Of a stretch of DNA of 64,000 nucleotides, positions 41,176-51,300 are shown piece by piece. The DNA is taken from NCBI GenBank assembly GCA_017553785.1, contig JAFZKD010000111.1, positions 124,001-188,000 on the forward strand. Direction: 5' to 3'. The DNA is from Muribaculaceae bacterium (GTDB taxonomy: Bacteria > Bacteroidota > Bacteroidia > Bacteroidales > Muribaculaceae). The notes under the pieces were generated by a model. The model saw nothing but the letters and a program-made list of their open reading frames with translations, had not been told where the DNA came from and did no database searches. Numbering within the stretch: the first letter of the stretch is position 1; every line of letters starts with the position of its first letter. Made by a program: the position numbers and the translations under genes.

Positions 41176-41257
41176 AATCACAAAATCTTGGCGCCTTGGC
41201 GTCTTAGCGTGAGATTTAGCTGATTTAAAAAGTATGGGGTGTTTAAGCATTCTTCCC

Positions 41258-43720
41258 CTACACGGGATCGACGTCGTAGTAGAGTTTTATGGCCTTCATG
41301 CGGGCGTCGGCCGCGAGCATCTGCTCGTACAGGTCGCGCAGGATCTTCTTGACTTTGGTCATCGAGGCTGTGGTCTCCATCTTGAGGGTGATCTGGCGGA
41401 TGAAAAGGTTTTGCACTCTTGCCACGAATGGGGCCATCGGGCCTAGTACTCGGTTGCCGAATACTTGACGTAACAGACCGCTGTAGCGAACTGCCAATTC
41501 TCCCACTACGGCATCCTCGCGATGCTTAAGATAGATGTTGATGACCTTGGTGAACGGCGGATAGCCGAATTGCTGACGGTCTGCGAGTTCGTGCTGGTAG
41601 AATCCCTCGTAGTCATGTGCCTGCACATATTTGATGACATCGTGGTCGGGTTGGCTGGTCTGGATAATGACTTTGCCCTGCTTGTGCGCCCTGCCGGCAC
41701 GGCCTGACACTTGTTCCAGCATGTCAAAGGCTCTCTCGTGGCTGCGGAAGTCCGGGAAATTGATCATGGTGTCGGCATTGAGGATGCCCACCACGCTCAC
41801 CGAGTCGAAGTCCAGCCCCTTGGTGACCATCTGGGTGCCCACCAGGATGTTGGTGCGGTGGGCCGAGAAATCGTCGATGATGCGATCATAGCTGTTCTTG
41901 CTGCGCGTGGTGTCCAAATCCATACGGGAAATCCTCTCGCCAGGGAAGACGGTGTCGATGTCATCTTCGATGCGCTCGGTTCCGTAGCCAATAATCTCTA
42001 GACCAGGCAACTGGCATGCTGGGCACAGGTCGGGCATCGGGATGGTGTAGCCGCAGTAGTGGCACACCAGGTTGTGGCTGTGCTTGTGGTAGGTGAGCGA
42101 GACATCGCAGTTCTCACACTTGGGCACCGAGCCGCACTCCTTGCAGCGCACCATGGGCGAGTAGCCTCGCCGGTTTTGGAACAGGATGACCTGCTCGCCG
42201 TCTTTCAGAGCTTTGCGGCAGTCGGCGATGAGCTCGGCACTGAACAGCCCTGACATCTCGCGACGTTTGCGGGAGGCGATGGTATCGATGACTTTGACAT
42301 CGGGCATGTTGATGTCTCCATAGCGCGTCGTCAGTTTCACCATTCCGTAACGGTCTTCAAGGGCGAGATGATAGACTTCGATGGCTGGCGTAGCCGAGCC
42401 CAGCACAGTCTTGGCTCCGTGCATCTGGGCCAAAATGATGGCTGCATTACGGCCGTTGTATCGTGGTGCGGGATCTTGTTGCTTGTAACTGCTGTCATGC
42501 TCCTCGTCGACGATGACGAGTCCAAGGTTGGAGTAGGGGAGAAACACCGAGGAACGCACCCCGATGATTACGCAAGGTTCATTGCTGTCAAGTAATCGTT
42601 TCCAGATGTCAACGCGCTCATTATCACTGAATTTGGAATGATAGATGAGCAATTTGTCCCCAAACACGCGCCTGAGTCTGTGCGTCAGTTGGGTGGTCAA
42701 TGCGATTTCGGGTACAAGATAGAGTACTTGTTTGCCTAAACGCAACGCGTCGGCAATGAGATGCATATAGACTGATGTCTTGCCGCTGCTGGTCACGCCG
42801 TGCAGCAGCGTAATGGCGTGCCCACGCATCGATTGGTGGAGTTCCCCGTAAGCCCGCTTCTGCTCGCTGCTCAATGTTGGCGGCTCTTCAAGCGCACTGC
42901 CCAAGTCGGCAAAACGGTTGATTTCTTTTTTATAAATCTCAAACATGCCGCGCTTGACAGCCTCGTGCAGTACGGCACCACTCACCCCTGAACGCTTCAG
43001 CAGGTTGTCCTTGCTCACTTCGCGCACGTCGCCGCTTTGCAGCCAGCGTGACAGGTCCAGATAGGCGAGCAATAGCGCCTCTTGTTTTGGCGCGCGCTTG
43101 AGCTGGTCAAAAAATTGATGCAACGCCTCCTCATTGTCTCTGGCGAGCGTCAACCGTACGCAGGCCTCGGTCTTCGGGCGGTAATTGTCGATTACACGCT
43201 CGTTAACGTGCAGCGCATCCATGTCCAACAAGTGGCTGACATTCCGTTCTACGGTTTTGAATCCTGTTGCCTTGGCAATTTCGGCAATCTGGACGCGTCC
43301 ACGTTGGGCTGTGAAATCCAGGATGACGCGATCATGGTCGGTCAGTTGTCCGGGCGTTTCTTCCTCAAAATCCGGGTTAACGCTGATAATGGTCTCGCTC
43401 TCGACCTTAAGCCCCGATGGAACTGCCGCTTTGTAAACCTCGCCCATAGTGCACAGGTAGTAGTCGGCGATCCATTGCCAAAAATCCAATTGCGGATGAC
43501 GCAGGATGGGTGTGTTATCCAAGGTGCCCAATATTTCCTTGACATCATATCCCTGAGGCTCCCGGTCATGCAGGGTCATGACGATGGCCGTAAAGATTTT
43601 TTTGCGACCGAATGGCACCAGTACACGCATGCCAATCGAGAGTTTCATCCCTTCGGGTATGCGGTATGTATAGGTGCCAGGAAGAGCCAACGGCAGCAAT
43701 GTTTCGGCAAATTTAGGCAT
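41258..43720 (-). CDS. priA: Primosomal protein N' (replication restart helicase)
   Basis: 820 residues. N-terminal 3'-DNA-binding domain (RIPEGMKLSIGMRVLVPFGRK), a winged-helix-like region about 125-280, Walker A GVTSSGKT at 308-315, DEEH box (VIVDEEHDSSYKQQD), four paired zinc cysteines (CKECGSVPKCENC and CHYCGYTIPMPDLCPAC) near 530-570, then helicase C-terminal motifs TKGLDFDSVSVVGI and QVSGRAGR. Reloads the replisome at stalled forks. Single minus-strand gene; the 154-base upstream gap is AT-rich and I saw no good -7 box there. Confidence 0.95.
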   Translation of the reverse strand: MPKFAETLLPLALPGTYTYRIPEGMKLSIGMRVLVPFGRKKIFTAIVMTLHDREPQGYDVKEILGTLDNTPILRHPQLDFWQWIADYYLCTMGEVYKAAVPSGLKVESETIISVNPDFEEETPGQLTDHDRVILDFTAQRGRVQIAEIAKATGFKTVERNVSHLLDMDALHVNERVIDNYRPKTEACVRLTLARDNEEALHQFFDQLKRAPKQEALLLAYLDLSRWLQSGDVREVSKDNLLKRSGVSGAVLHEAVKRGMFEIYKKEINRFADLGSALEEPPTLSSEQKRAYGELHQSMRGHAITLLHGVTSSGKTSVYMHLIADALRLGKQVLYLVPEIALTTQLTHRLRRVFGDKLLIYHSKFSDNERVDIWKRLLDSNEPCVIIGVRSSVFLPYSNLGLVIVDEEHDSSYKQQDPAPRYNGRNAAIILAQMHGAKTVLGSATPAIEVYHLALEDRYGMVKLTTRYGDINMPDVKVIDTIASRKRREMSGLFSAELIADCRKALKDGEQVILFQNRRGYSPMVRCKECGSVPKCENCDVSLTYHKHSHNLVCHYCGYTIPMPDLCPACQLPGLEIIGYGTERIEDDIDTVFPGERISRMDLDTTRSKNSYDRIIDDFSAHRTNILVGTQMVTKGLDFDSVSVVGILNADTMINFPDFRSHERAFDMLEQVSGRAGRAHKQGKVIIQTSQPDHDVIKYVQAHDYEGFYQHELADRQQFGYPPFTKVINIYLKHREDAVVGELAVRYSGLLRQVFGNRVLGPMAPFVARVQNLFIRQITLKMETTASMTKVKKILRDLYEQMLAADARMKAIKLYYDVDPV

Positions 43721-43874
43721 GATTTTGATATTTTAAATAATTACTTAATAAATAGTTATTTAAAACACTCATTAATATTGTTTTAAAAATATTCTTATGT
43801 AAAATTTTTAAGGACGATGCAAGTATTAAATTTTTACTTTAAGTTTTAGTGTTTAAATTTATAATTATCAAATG

Positions 43875-45050
43875 TTATTGAAGATATTTTCTATAAATTT
43901 CATTTTCTTTGTTGGCGGTGTATGACCAGCTGATTTGCTGAGGAAGTCTCTGCTCTATTTCGCCAGACAGTAACTGTGTGGCGCGGGTTGAGAAATCGTC
44001 CACAAAAGTCTCGCCGAAATCAATCGCGTTATCCTGGCCGACGACCTCGGCATTACCGGTCACATTGGACGTCACCGCGTGGGCACCGCAAGCCAACGCC
44101 TCGGCGGCGACAAGCGGTAGTCCCTCATACTTGCTGGGCAGAACGATCAGGTCGATGCAGTTCATCAAATCTGGGATTTCCTGATAGGGTAAATTGCCGG
44201 TGAAATTGCATCTGACGCCTGCCGAGGCCATGGCGCTGCGGGTCTCGCTGAGCAGCGGTCCGTCGCCAATGGCGAAGAAGTCCAGTTCTTGGGGATATTT
44301 GGCCTGAATCTCGCGGAATATCTCGGGCAATAGGTGTACGTTCTTAACCGACTCAAAACGACCGATATAGGCGACCACTTTCTTCTCGGGGGGGATGCTG
44401 TATTGTTTTCGTAACTCGCTGCGAAGGCGGTCATTGTAAATGTAAAACTGGTCGTTTGCGCCATTCAGCAGCACCTCGGCGTTGAAGTCTTCCAGAAGGT
44501 GGGCGTGGGCATAGTCCAGTAGACCCTGGCTCACGAAGAAGTTGCAGGTGGCGCTTTTTAACAGCCTGATAGTCTCTTCTTTAATGACCTTGTCTTGGGC
44601 TGGAGCAGTGTGGATGCTGCTGCCGTGCCAGGTGATGAAGCAGGGAATATTCAACTTCTCGCCGGCGAAGACGGCGGCGTGGCCCATGATGCGGTCGTGA
44701 GCTGTCACCAGGTCATGTCCGCGCATTTCCCAGCCCAGGCGGTGCAAGCGGCGGATCAGCGCCTGTGGAGGCTTGTGGAAAACACGGTGCATGATGACGT
44801 CGCTCCAGCGGCGGCGGTACCAGGTGACATGGACTTTCACGCCATCGGCATTGATGTCGTCAGGACGGAATGCCACTTTCGGACTGTGGCGCAAACGGCG
44901 CATCAGCCAGCCGTCATAGACTTGGAGCATGTAGACGTCAATTTTGTAGTCGGCCACCTGCTGCAGGTGCTTCACACGGTTGATGACCGCATTAAAGACT
45001 CCCATCCGGTTATTGATGTTTCCTTCAAAAAGAACTGCAATCTGTTTCAT
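43875..45050 (-). CDS. GT-B glycosyltransferase (family 4-like)
   Basis: 391 residues from ATG 45050, chosen because MKQIAVLFEGNINNRMGVFN fits the start of the first Rossmann domain; the upstream in-frame ATG at 45107 adds unrelated residues. A GT-B fold with VAYIGRFESVKNVHLLPEI and a C-terminal EX7E-type block in LPSKYEGLPLVAAEALACG supports a family 4 retaining transferase. Probably adds a sugar to surface glycan, capsule or lipopolysaccharide; donor and acceptor are unknown. No other glycan genes are near, so it is isolated from a classical cluster. Confidence 0.85.
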   Translation of the reverse strand: MKQIAVLFEGNINNRMGVFNAVINRVKHLQQVADYKIDVYMLQVYDGWLMRRLRHSPKVAFRPDDINADGVKVHVTWYRRRWSDVIMHRVFHKPPQALIRRLHRLGWEMRGHDLVTAHDRIMGHAAVFAGEKLNIPCFITWHGSSIHTAPAQDKVIKEETIRLLKSATCNFFVSQGLLDYAHAHLLEDFNAEVLLNGANDQFYIYNDRLRSELRKQYSIPPEKKVVAYIGRFESVKNVHLLPEIFREIQAKYPQELDFFAIGDGPLLSETRSAMASAGVRCNFTGNLPYQEIPDLMNCIDLIVLPSKYEGLPLVAAEALACGAHAVTSNVTGNAEVVGQDNAIDFGETFVDDFSTRATQLLSGEIEQRLPQQISWSYTANKENEIYRKYLQ

Positions 45051-45178
45051 AGCATTCGTGTCATTGTTTGGTCTAGCAAATTTACATATCTTTTCCCAAC
45101 TGTGCAAGACGCATTGTCCTTTTCGTCACAAAATGGCACAAAAAAGAGGTCAAGCCGTTCGCTTAACCTCGTCTCTTG

Positions 45179-45250
45179 TAGCGGGAGCCAGACTCGAACT
45201 GACGACCTTTGGGTTATGAGCCCAACGAGCTGCCACTGCTCCATCCCGCA
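45179..45250 (-). tRNA. Initiator tRNA-Met (anticodon CAT)
   Basis: Read on the minus strand from 45250. Anticodon loop CTCATAA gives CAT. The anticodon stem TTGGG/CCCAA carries the three consecutive G-C pairs typical of initiators, and the 1:72 pair is a U-U mismatch, another initiator feature. CCA not encoded. Close in sequence to E. coli tRNA-fMet over the anticodon and D arms. Confidence 0.88.
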
Positions 45251-45361
45251 ATTTGCGAGTGCAAAATTACTACTTTTTCTTGACGTGTCAAGTGCTTTGC
45301 GCCAAAAAATGTGTTATTTAACATATTTTTACTGAAAACAGTAGTGTTTTGGTCTTTGAAA

Positions 45362-45433
45362 ATGCGAATTTCGCGAATTTTCTGAGCTGGACGGACGATG
45401 AGCACGTCTGATTCAGGTTCGCGAAATTCGCAT
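45362..45433. repeat. Long palindromic hairpin element after the fumarase gene
   Basis: ATGCGAATTTCGCGAA (45362-45377) and TTCGCGAAATTCGCAT (45418-45433) are a perfect 16-bp inverted repeat. The 40-base interior has further pairing (CTGA/TCAG, GGACG/CGTCT), giving one extended stem-loop. It starts 13 bases after the fumarase stop on the minus strand, but no T-run follows. Confidence 0.75.
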
Positions 45434-45445
45434 CAATACTTATTT

Positions 45446-47071
45446 TCAGAGGCCGATTTTCTTAAAGAAATCGTTTCCCTTGTTGTCCACAAGAATAAAG
45501 GCGGGGAAGTCCACGACGCGGATTTTCCACACGGCCTCCATGCCCAACTCGGGATATTCGACACACTCGATGCTCTTGATGCTCTCCTGAGACAGGATGG
45601 CTGCAGGGCCGCCGATGCTGCCCAGGTAGAAACCTCCGTGTTTCTTGCAGGCGTCGGTCACCTCCTGGCTGCGGTTGCCCTTAGCAATCATCACCATGCT
45701 GCCGCCGAGGCTCTGGAACAGATCAACATAGGGGTCCATGCGGTTGGCGGTAGTCGGGCCCATCGAGCCGCACGGCATGCCTTGCGGGGTCTTGGCGGGG
45801 CCGGCGTACAGCACGGGGTGATCCTTGATGTATTGGGGGATGCCGTCGCCACGGTCGTAGCGCTCTTTCCACTTGGCGTGGGCTATGTCACGGCCCACGA
45901 TGATGGTGCCGCTAAGCGACACGCGGGTCGAAACGGGATACTTGTCGAGGATGGCAAGTGTCTCGCTCATGGGGCGGTCCAGGTCAATCTTGATGCCGTC
46001 ACCCTCGCCGGCTTGGCGCAGTTCCTCGGGGATGAGTTGGGTGGGGTTGTCGTCGAGTTTCTCGATCCACACGCCGTCGGCATTGATTTTTGCCTTGATG
46101 TTGCGGTCGGCGCTGCAGCTCACGCCTAAGCCGATGGGGCATGACGCGCCGTGGCGGGGAAGGCGCACGATGCGCACGTCGTGGGCCATGTATTTGCCTC
46201 CGAATTGAGCGCCCAAGCCAATCTTGTAGGCCTCTTCGAGCACCTGTTTCTCAAGCTCGATATCGCGGAAGGCGCGGCCTGTCTCGTCGCCCGTGGTGGG
46301 CAGGTTGTCATAGTAGTGGGTCGATGCCAGCTTGACAGTGAGCAGGTTCTTCTCGGCACTGGTGCCGCCAATAACAAACGCGATGTGGTAGGGTGGGCAG
46401 GCTGCAGTGCCCAGGGTGCGCATCTTGTCCACCAGGAAGGGCACCAGCGTGCCTGGGTTGAGCACGGCCTTGGTCATCTGGTACAGGTAGGTCTTGTTGG
46501 CGCTGCCTCCGCCCTTGGTGACGCACAGGAAATGGTATTCCATGCCCTCGGCACACTCCAGGTCGATCTGGGCGGGCAGGTTGCAACGGGTGTTCACTTC
46601 CTCATACATGCTCAGGGGCGCGTTCTGTGAGTAGCGCAGATTCTCCTGGGTGTAGGTGTTGTAGACACCACGGGCAAGCGCCTCCTCGTCACAGAAACCG
46701 GTCCATACCTGTTGGCCTTTCTCGCCGTGGATGATGGCGGTGCCGGTGTCTTGGCACAGCGGCAGTTGCCCTTTGGCAGCCACCTCGGCATTGCGCAAGA
46801 AGGTGAGTGCGACGTACTTGTCGTTGTCGCTGGCCTCAGGGTCTCGCAGGATTTTGGCTACCTGCTCGTTGTGTGAGCGGCGCAGCAGGAAATTCACGTC
46901 GCGAAAAGCCTGCTGAGCCAGCATCGTGAGAGCCTCGGGCTCGATTTTGAGGATGGGTTTCCCTTCAAACTCTCCCACCGACACATAGTCGCTGGTCAGC
47001 TTGTAGTATTCGGTGTCATCTTTGCCCAACTGGAACATGGGCGCATAGCGGAATTCAGGATTGTTTGCCAT
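45446..47071 (-). CDS. Class I fumarate hydratase
   Basis: 541 residues of the iron-sulfur fumarase type (FumA/FumB family), with the N-terminal 4Fe-4S domain ([50 protein letters not shown]) and the C-terminal beta domain ([39 protein letters not shown]). Hydrates fumarate to malate in the TCA or reductive branch; oxygen-sensitive, as fits an anaerobe. Minus-strand TAnnTTTG box at 47118-47125. Confidence 0.94.
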   Translation of the reverse strand: MANNPEFRYAPMFQLGKDDTEYYKLTSDYVSVGEFEGKPILKIEPEALTMLAQQAFRDVNFLLRRSHNEQVAKILRDPEASDNDKYVALTFLRNAEVAAKGQLPLCQDTGTAIIHGEKGQQVWTGFCDEEALARGVYNTYTQENLRYSQNAPLSMYEEVNTRCNLPAQIDLECAEGMEYHFLCVTKGGGSANKTYLYQMTKAVLNPGTLVPFLVDKMRTLGTAACPPYHIAFVIGGTSAEKNLLTVKLASTHYYDNLPTTGDETGRAFRDIELEKQVLEEAYKIGLGAQFGGKYMAHDVRIVRLPRHGASCPIGLGVSCSADRNIKAKINADGVWIEKLDDNPTQLIPEELRQAGEGDGIKIDLDRPMSETLAILDKYPVSTRVSLSGTIIVGRDIAHAKWKERYDRGDGIPQYIKDHPVLYAGPAKTPQGMPCGSMGPTTANRMDPYVDLFQSLGGSMVMIAKGNRSQEVTDACKKHGGFYLGSIGGPAAILSQESIKSIECVEYPELGMEAVWKIRVVDFPAFILVDNKGNDFFKKIGL

Positions 47072-47117
47072 AATTCGTTAATGAGTTGTTATTTAGTAGG
47101 ATTTGGTTTCTATCGTG

Positions 47118-47125
47118 CAAAATTA
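47118..47125 (-). promoter_or_regulatory. -7 box for the fumarase gene
   Basis: Minus-strand TAATTTTG fits TAnnTTTG, 47 bases before the ATG. Confidence 0.55.
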
Positions 47126-47136
47126 ATGAAAAAAAC

Positions 47137-47805
47137 TCACATGTCAAAGCCCAGACGCCTAAAGTCGTCGGGCAGTGGAGCGGTGATATCGATTTCTTTG
47201 CCGCTCACTGGATGGGTGAAACGGATGCGGTGGGCCTGAAGGGAGATGCCGCCGTCAGGGTTGCTGCGCGGGGCGCCATACTTGAGGTCGCCTTTGATGG
47301 GACACCCGATGGCCGACAACTGCGCCCTGATCTGATGCTTGCGCCCGGTGATGAGATCCACCTCCAGAAGCCAGTAGCGCTGGCTGGCCGCGATGACGCG
47401 GTAGTTGAGCACCGCCTTTTGATGCCCCTCGCGTGGAACGATGCTCACGTGGGTCTTGTTATTGCTCTCCACGCTCTTGAGGTAGTGGGTGAGCGTGTCC
47501 TCGGGTTTAGGGGGCTGCTTGCCCACTACAGCCCAGTAGGTCTTGTGCACTTCGCCCTTGCGGAACAACTCGTTCATGCGCGACAACCCCTTGCTGGTCT
47601 TGGCCATCACGACCAGCCCGCAGGTGGGGCGGTCGATGCGGTGTGTCACGCCCAGGAACACGTTGCCGGGCTTGTTGTATTTCTCCTTGAGCCACGCTTT
47701 CACCGTGTCGATGAGCGTGACGTCGCCAGTGCGGTCGCCCTGCACCAGTTCGCCCGCGCTCTTGTTGACAATGATGATGTGGTTGTCGTCGTAAACTACT
47801 TCCAT
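47137..47805 (-). CDS. RluA-family pseudouridine synthase
   Basis: 222 residues from ATG 47805; the in-frame GTG six bases earlier is less likely. Single catalytic domain with the active-site aspartate in THRIDRPTCGLVVMAK, the start block DDNHIIIVNKSAGELVQGD, and the C-terminal TGRKHQIRAQLSAIGCPIKGD. Lacks the S4 domain, so it resembles short RluA/TruC-type enzymes acting on tRNA or rRNA; the target uridine is unknown. Confidence 0.9.
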   Translation of the reverse strand: MEVVYDDNHIIIVNKSAGELVQGDRTGDVTLIDTVKAWLKEKYNKPGNVFLGVTHRIDRPTCGLVVMAKTSKGLSRMNELFRKGEVHKTYWAVVGKQPPKPEDTLTHYLKSVESNNKTHVSIVPREGHQKAVLNYRVIAASQRYWLLEVDLITGRKHQIRAQLSAIGCPIKGDLKYGAPRSNPDGGISLQAHRIRFTHPVSGKEIDITAPLPDDFRRLGFDM

Positions 47806-47842
47806 AATCACTGATTGGCTTGTCCCAAAAAGGGATAGAGTG

Positions 47843-47850
47843 CAAATTTA
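47843..47850 (-). promoter_or_regulatory. -7 box for the pseudouridine synthase gene
   Basis: Minus-strand TAAATTTG fits TAnnTTTG. Confidence 0.55.
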
Positions 47851-48110
47851 CAGTGTTTCTCGCAATTATAATCCAATTCGAGGCAAAAATATCGAAATGC
47901 ATGTTTTCGACATCATCCCTTTTTGCCGAATAATATATATAGATCACTGATAATCAGCAATGTTCGTAACTGATTTCAAAATACGGGGAATCACATCAAA
48001 TCGAAGTGGGTTAGAGAAGTTTATGCAAATCCCACCTTATGGCTGTTTCACATTAATAAAAAAAATTGAAAAGTTTTTTACATTTTATATAAGAATTAAA
48101 AAAAAAACAC

Positions 48111-48118
48111 TAATTTTG
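48111..48118 (+). promoter_or_regulatory. -7 box of the SusC/SusD operon
   Basis: TAATTTTG fits TAnnTTTG after an A-run; about 220 bases separate it from the SusC ATG. Confidence 0.55.
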
Positions 48119-48338
48119 CAAGCCTGTCTTTTGAATGATGTGGTGTAGAAAAACAATGAAACTATCATAAACAATCTGATTCTGAGATTGTGAAAAACCA
48201 TATAATAAACCTGAAAATCCCTGCTTTTTCGGGTGATGGAACAGTTTGAAGTTTTGAAGCGGTACATGATAATGAAGAAGGCAAACAGTCGAAAAAAACT
48301 TGCAAAACATTAATAATTAATTATTTAAACTAAATTTT

Positions 48339-51300
48339 ATGAGTCTAAAACATTTTCTCTTGTTCCTTGTCATGGCAGTTGCCGCGCTTGGAGCTTCGGC
48401 TCAAGTGAGTGGTACTGTCTTAGATGAGAACAATGAACCTGTCATCGGCGCTTCGGTCGTTCAGCAGAGCAATCCCAAGAACGGCGTCGCTACCGATTTT
48501 GACGGTCATTTCACGTTGAATGTGCCAGCTGGCACAAAGATTAAAGTTACCTATGTGGGTTATGAGGAGTCGGTTGTTGCGGCCAAGGCTGGTATGACAA
48601 TCGTCCTTAAGCCGAAAGGTGAGGTACTTACCGAAGTCGTGGTAACCGGTTATCAAAAGGTGGACAAACGACTCTTCACTGGTGCTACCCAGAGCGTCGA
48701 TGCCGAGAAGACAAAGCTCTCGGGTGTCGCCGACGTCAGCCGTGGTCTTGAAGGCCGCGTGTCGGGTGTGCAAGTGCAGAACGTGTCCGGTACCTTTGGT
48801 ACAGCGCCCAAGATCCGTGTGCGTGGTGCTACGTCAATCTACGGTAGCTCAAAGCCCCTGTGGGTAGTGGATGGTGTAGTCCTTGAGGACAACGTGGACA
48901 TTAGTGCCGACGACCTCTCGTCGGGTGATGCTAATACTCTGATTGCTTCGGCTGTCGCTGGTCTGAATGCTGACGATATCGAAAGCTTCCAGATTCTGAA
49001 AGACGGTTCTGCAACCTCTATCTATGGTGCCAAGGCAAACGCCGGTGTGATTGTGATCACCACCAAGACCGGTCGCAAGGGTACCAGCTCAATCAATTAT
49101 ACGGGTGAGTTCACTTACCGCCTGAAGCCCAACTACCGTGACTTCAACATCTGTAATTCCCAGGAGCAGATGAGTATCTTGCGTGAGATGGAGCAGAAGG
49201 GTTGGCTCGAGTATGCCAACTTGGTGAACAGCACCACCTCTGGTATCTATGGTCAGATGTACACCTTGATGGACACCTATGATCCAGCAACCGGTACCTA
49301 CGCTCTGCCCAATACCCAGAATGCACGCAACCAGTATCTGCGCGAGGCTGAGATGCGTAACACCAACTGGTTCGACCTGTTGTTCAACGACAACATCATG
49401 CAGAACCACTCGGTCAGCATTTCGGGTGGTACCGACAAGGGCTCTTTCTACACTTCGGCTTCGGTGATGACCGATCCGGGATGGTACAAGAGCAGCCGCG
49501 TTGAACGCTATACCTTCAACGCCAACGCAATCTACAACTTGACCGATAAGATCAAGCTCAAAATTTTGAACAGTGACAGTTTCCGTGAGCAGAAGGCTCC
49601 CGGTACCTTGAGCCAGAACGTTGATGTTGTGAACGGTGAGGTAAGGCGCGATTTCGATATCAACCCCTACAGCTTCGCTTTGAACACCGCCCGCACCGTT
49701 GACCCCACTCAGCGTTATGTGCGCAACTATACCAGTTTCAACATCTTTGACGAGTTGGAGCAGAACTACATCGACCTCACCGTGACTGACCTCAAGTTCC
49801 AGGGTGAGTTGAACATCAAGCCCATTATCAAGCAGGATCAATCACTTGAGTTCAGCGTGTTGGGTTCGATGCGTGTCGCTACCACCGAGCAGAACCACTA
49901 TGTGCTTGACAACAGTAACCAAGCCATGGCCTATCGTGCTGGTATCGATCCTGAGAACGCTATCATCCGTTCTTCTAACTCTTACCTCTACACTGACCCC
50001 GATGTCAAGAACGGTCTTCCCGAGACAATTCTTGATAAGGGTGGTATGTTGTTCTACAACAAGTATCACAACAAGACCTTCACCTTCCGTGCATCAGGTC
50101 AGTATATGAAGGACTTTAACAATGGCCAACACATCATCAACCTGTTCGCAGGTATGGAGGCTATCCGTTTCGACCGCTTCAGCGAGTCCTTCGATGCGTG
50201 GGGCATTGTTTACGCCAACGGTAACCTTCCCTTCACCAACTACAAGCTGTTCAAGCAGATGCAGGAAGAGAATGGTTCATACTACAGCGTCGGTGAGTAT
50301 CATCGTCGTGACATGGCTTACTTCGCTAATGCAAACTATGCGTTGTTGGGCCGATACATTCTTAACGGAACCCTGCGTTATGAGGGTTCTAACCAGATGG
50401 GTCGTACCTCTCAGAGCCGCTGGCTTCCCACGTGGAACGTTTCGGCTGCTTGGAATATCTATGATGAGCCGTTCTTCCAGAACTTTGGTCTCTATCAGAA
50501 GGGTACTCTTTCCTATGCTAAGCTGCGTTTGAGCTACTCACTGACTGCAGAGAGCGGCCCCACCAGCATTGCTAATGCCGAGGCACTGTATTATCCCACC
50601 CGTCCTTGGCGTCAGGAGATTGACACCTATGAAATGGGTCTTGAGCTGAGCGGTTTGGGCAATAGCGAGCTCACCTACGAGAAGAAGCATGAGTTTGACC
50701 TTGGTGTTGACCTCGGTTTCTTGTGGAACCGCATCAATCTCGTGTTTGACTGGTACTTCCGTAACAACTTCGACCTGATCGGTCTTATCCGTACCCAAGG
50801 CGTCGGCGGTGACACCAACAAGTATGGTAACGTGGCCGAGATGAAATCTCATGGTGTTGAGTTCTCGCTCGAGTCCCGCAACATCGAGGCTAAGCGTCCC
50901 GGTGGCTTCGCTTGGAGCACCAACTGGACCTTTTCCTATGCTGTAACCGAGATTACCAAGCTGCAGTCACGTTCACGTGTCATTGACCTGGTAACCGGTA
51001 ACGGTTTCCCCTTGCAGGGTTATCCCCACCGTGCTATCTTCTCAATTCCTTATGCTGGTCTTGATGCTCATGGTCTGCCTCTGGTTTATGACGAGACGGG
51101 TACCATTTCCAACGTCGGTCTTAACTTCCAGGAGTTCGAGAATCTTAGCTTCCTCAAGTATGAGGGTCCGGTAGATCCCACAATCACTGGTGGTTTTGGC
51201 AACAATTTCGATTGGAAGGGATTCCACTTGAACGTGTTCATGACCTACCAATTTGGCAATAAGTTGCGTCTTGATCCGACCTTCGGCGCTGGTTATAGTG

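Larger units (their letters stand above)
47806..48338. other. Large intergenic region with divergent promoters and a long susC leader
   Basis: 533 bases without a gene: the pseudouridine synthase promoter at the left, AT-rich sequence with A- and T-runs in the middle, and the susC promoter (48111-48118), whose transcript would have about 210 untranslated bases. No other gene or RNA family recognised. Confidence 0.7.

Noticed and set aside
41205..41257. Short gene after the FISUMP terminator
   Set aside because: No open frame with a credible start; sequence is an AT-rich gap before the priA stop.
45214..45405. 63-codon minus-strand open frame overlapping the tRNA-Met gene
   Set aside because: It overlaps the tRNA and contains the palindromic element; no family similarity.
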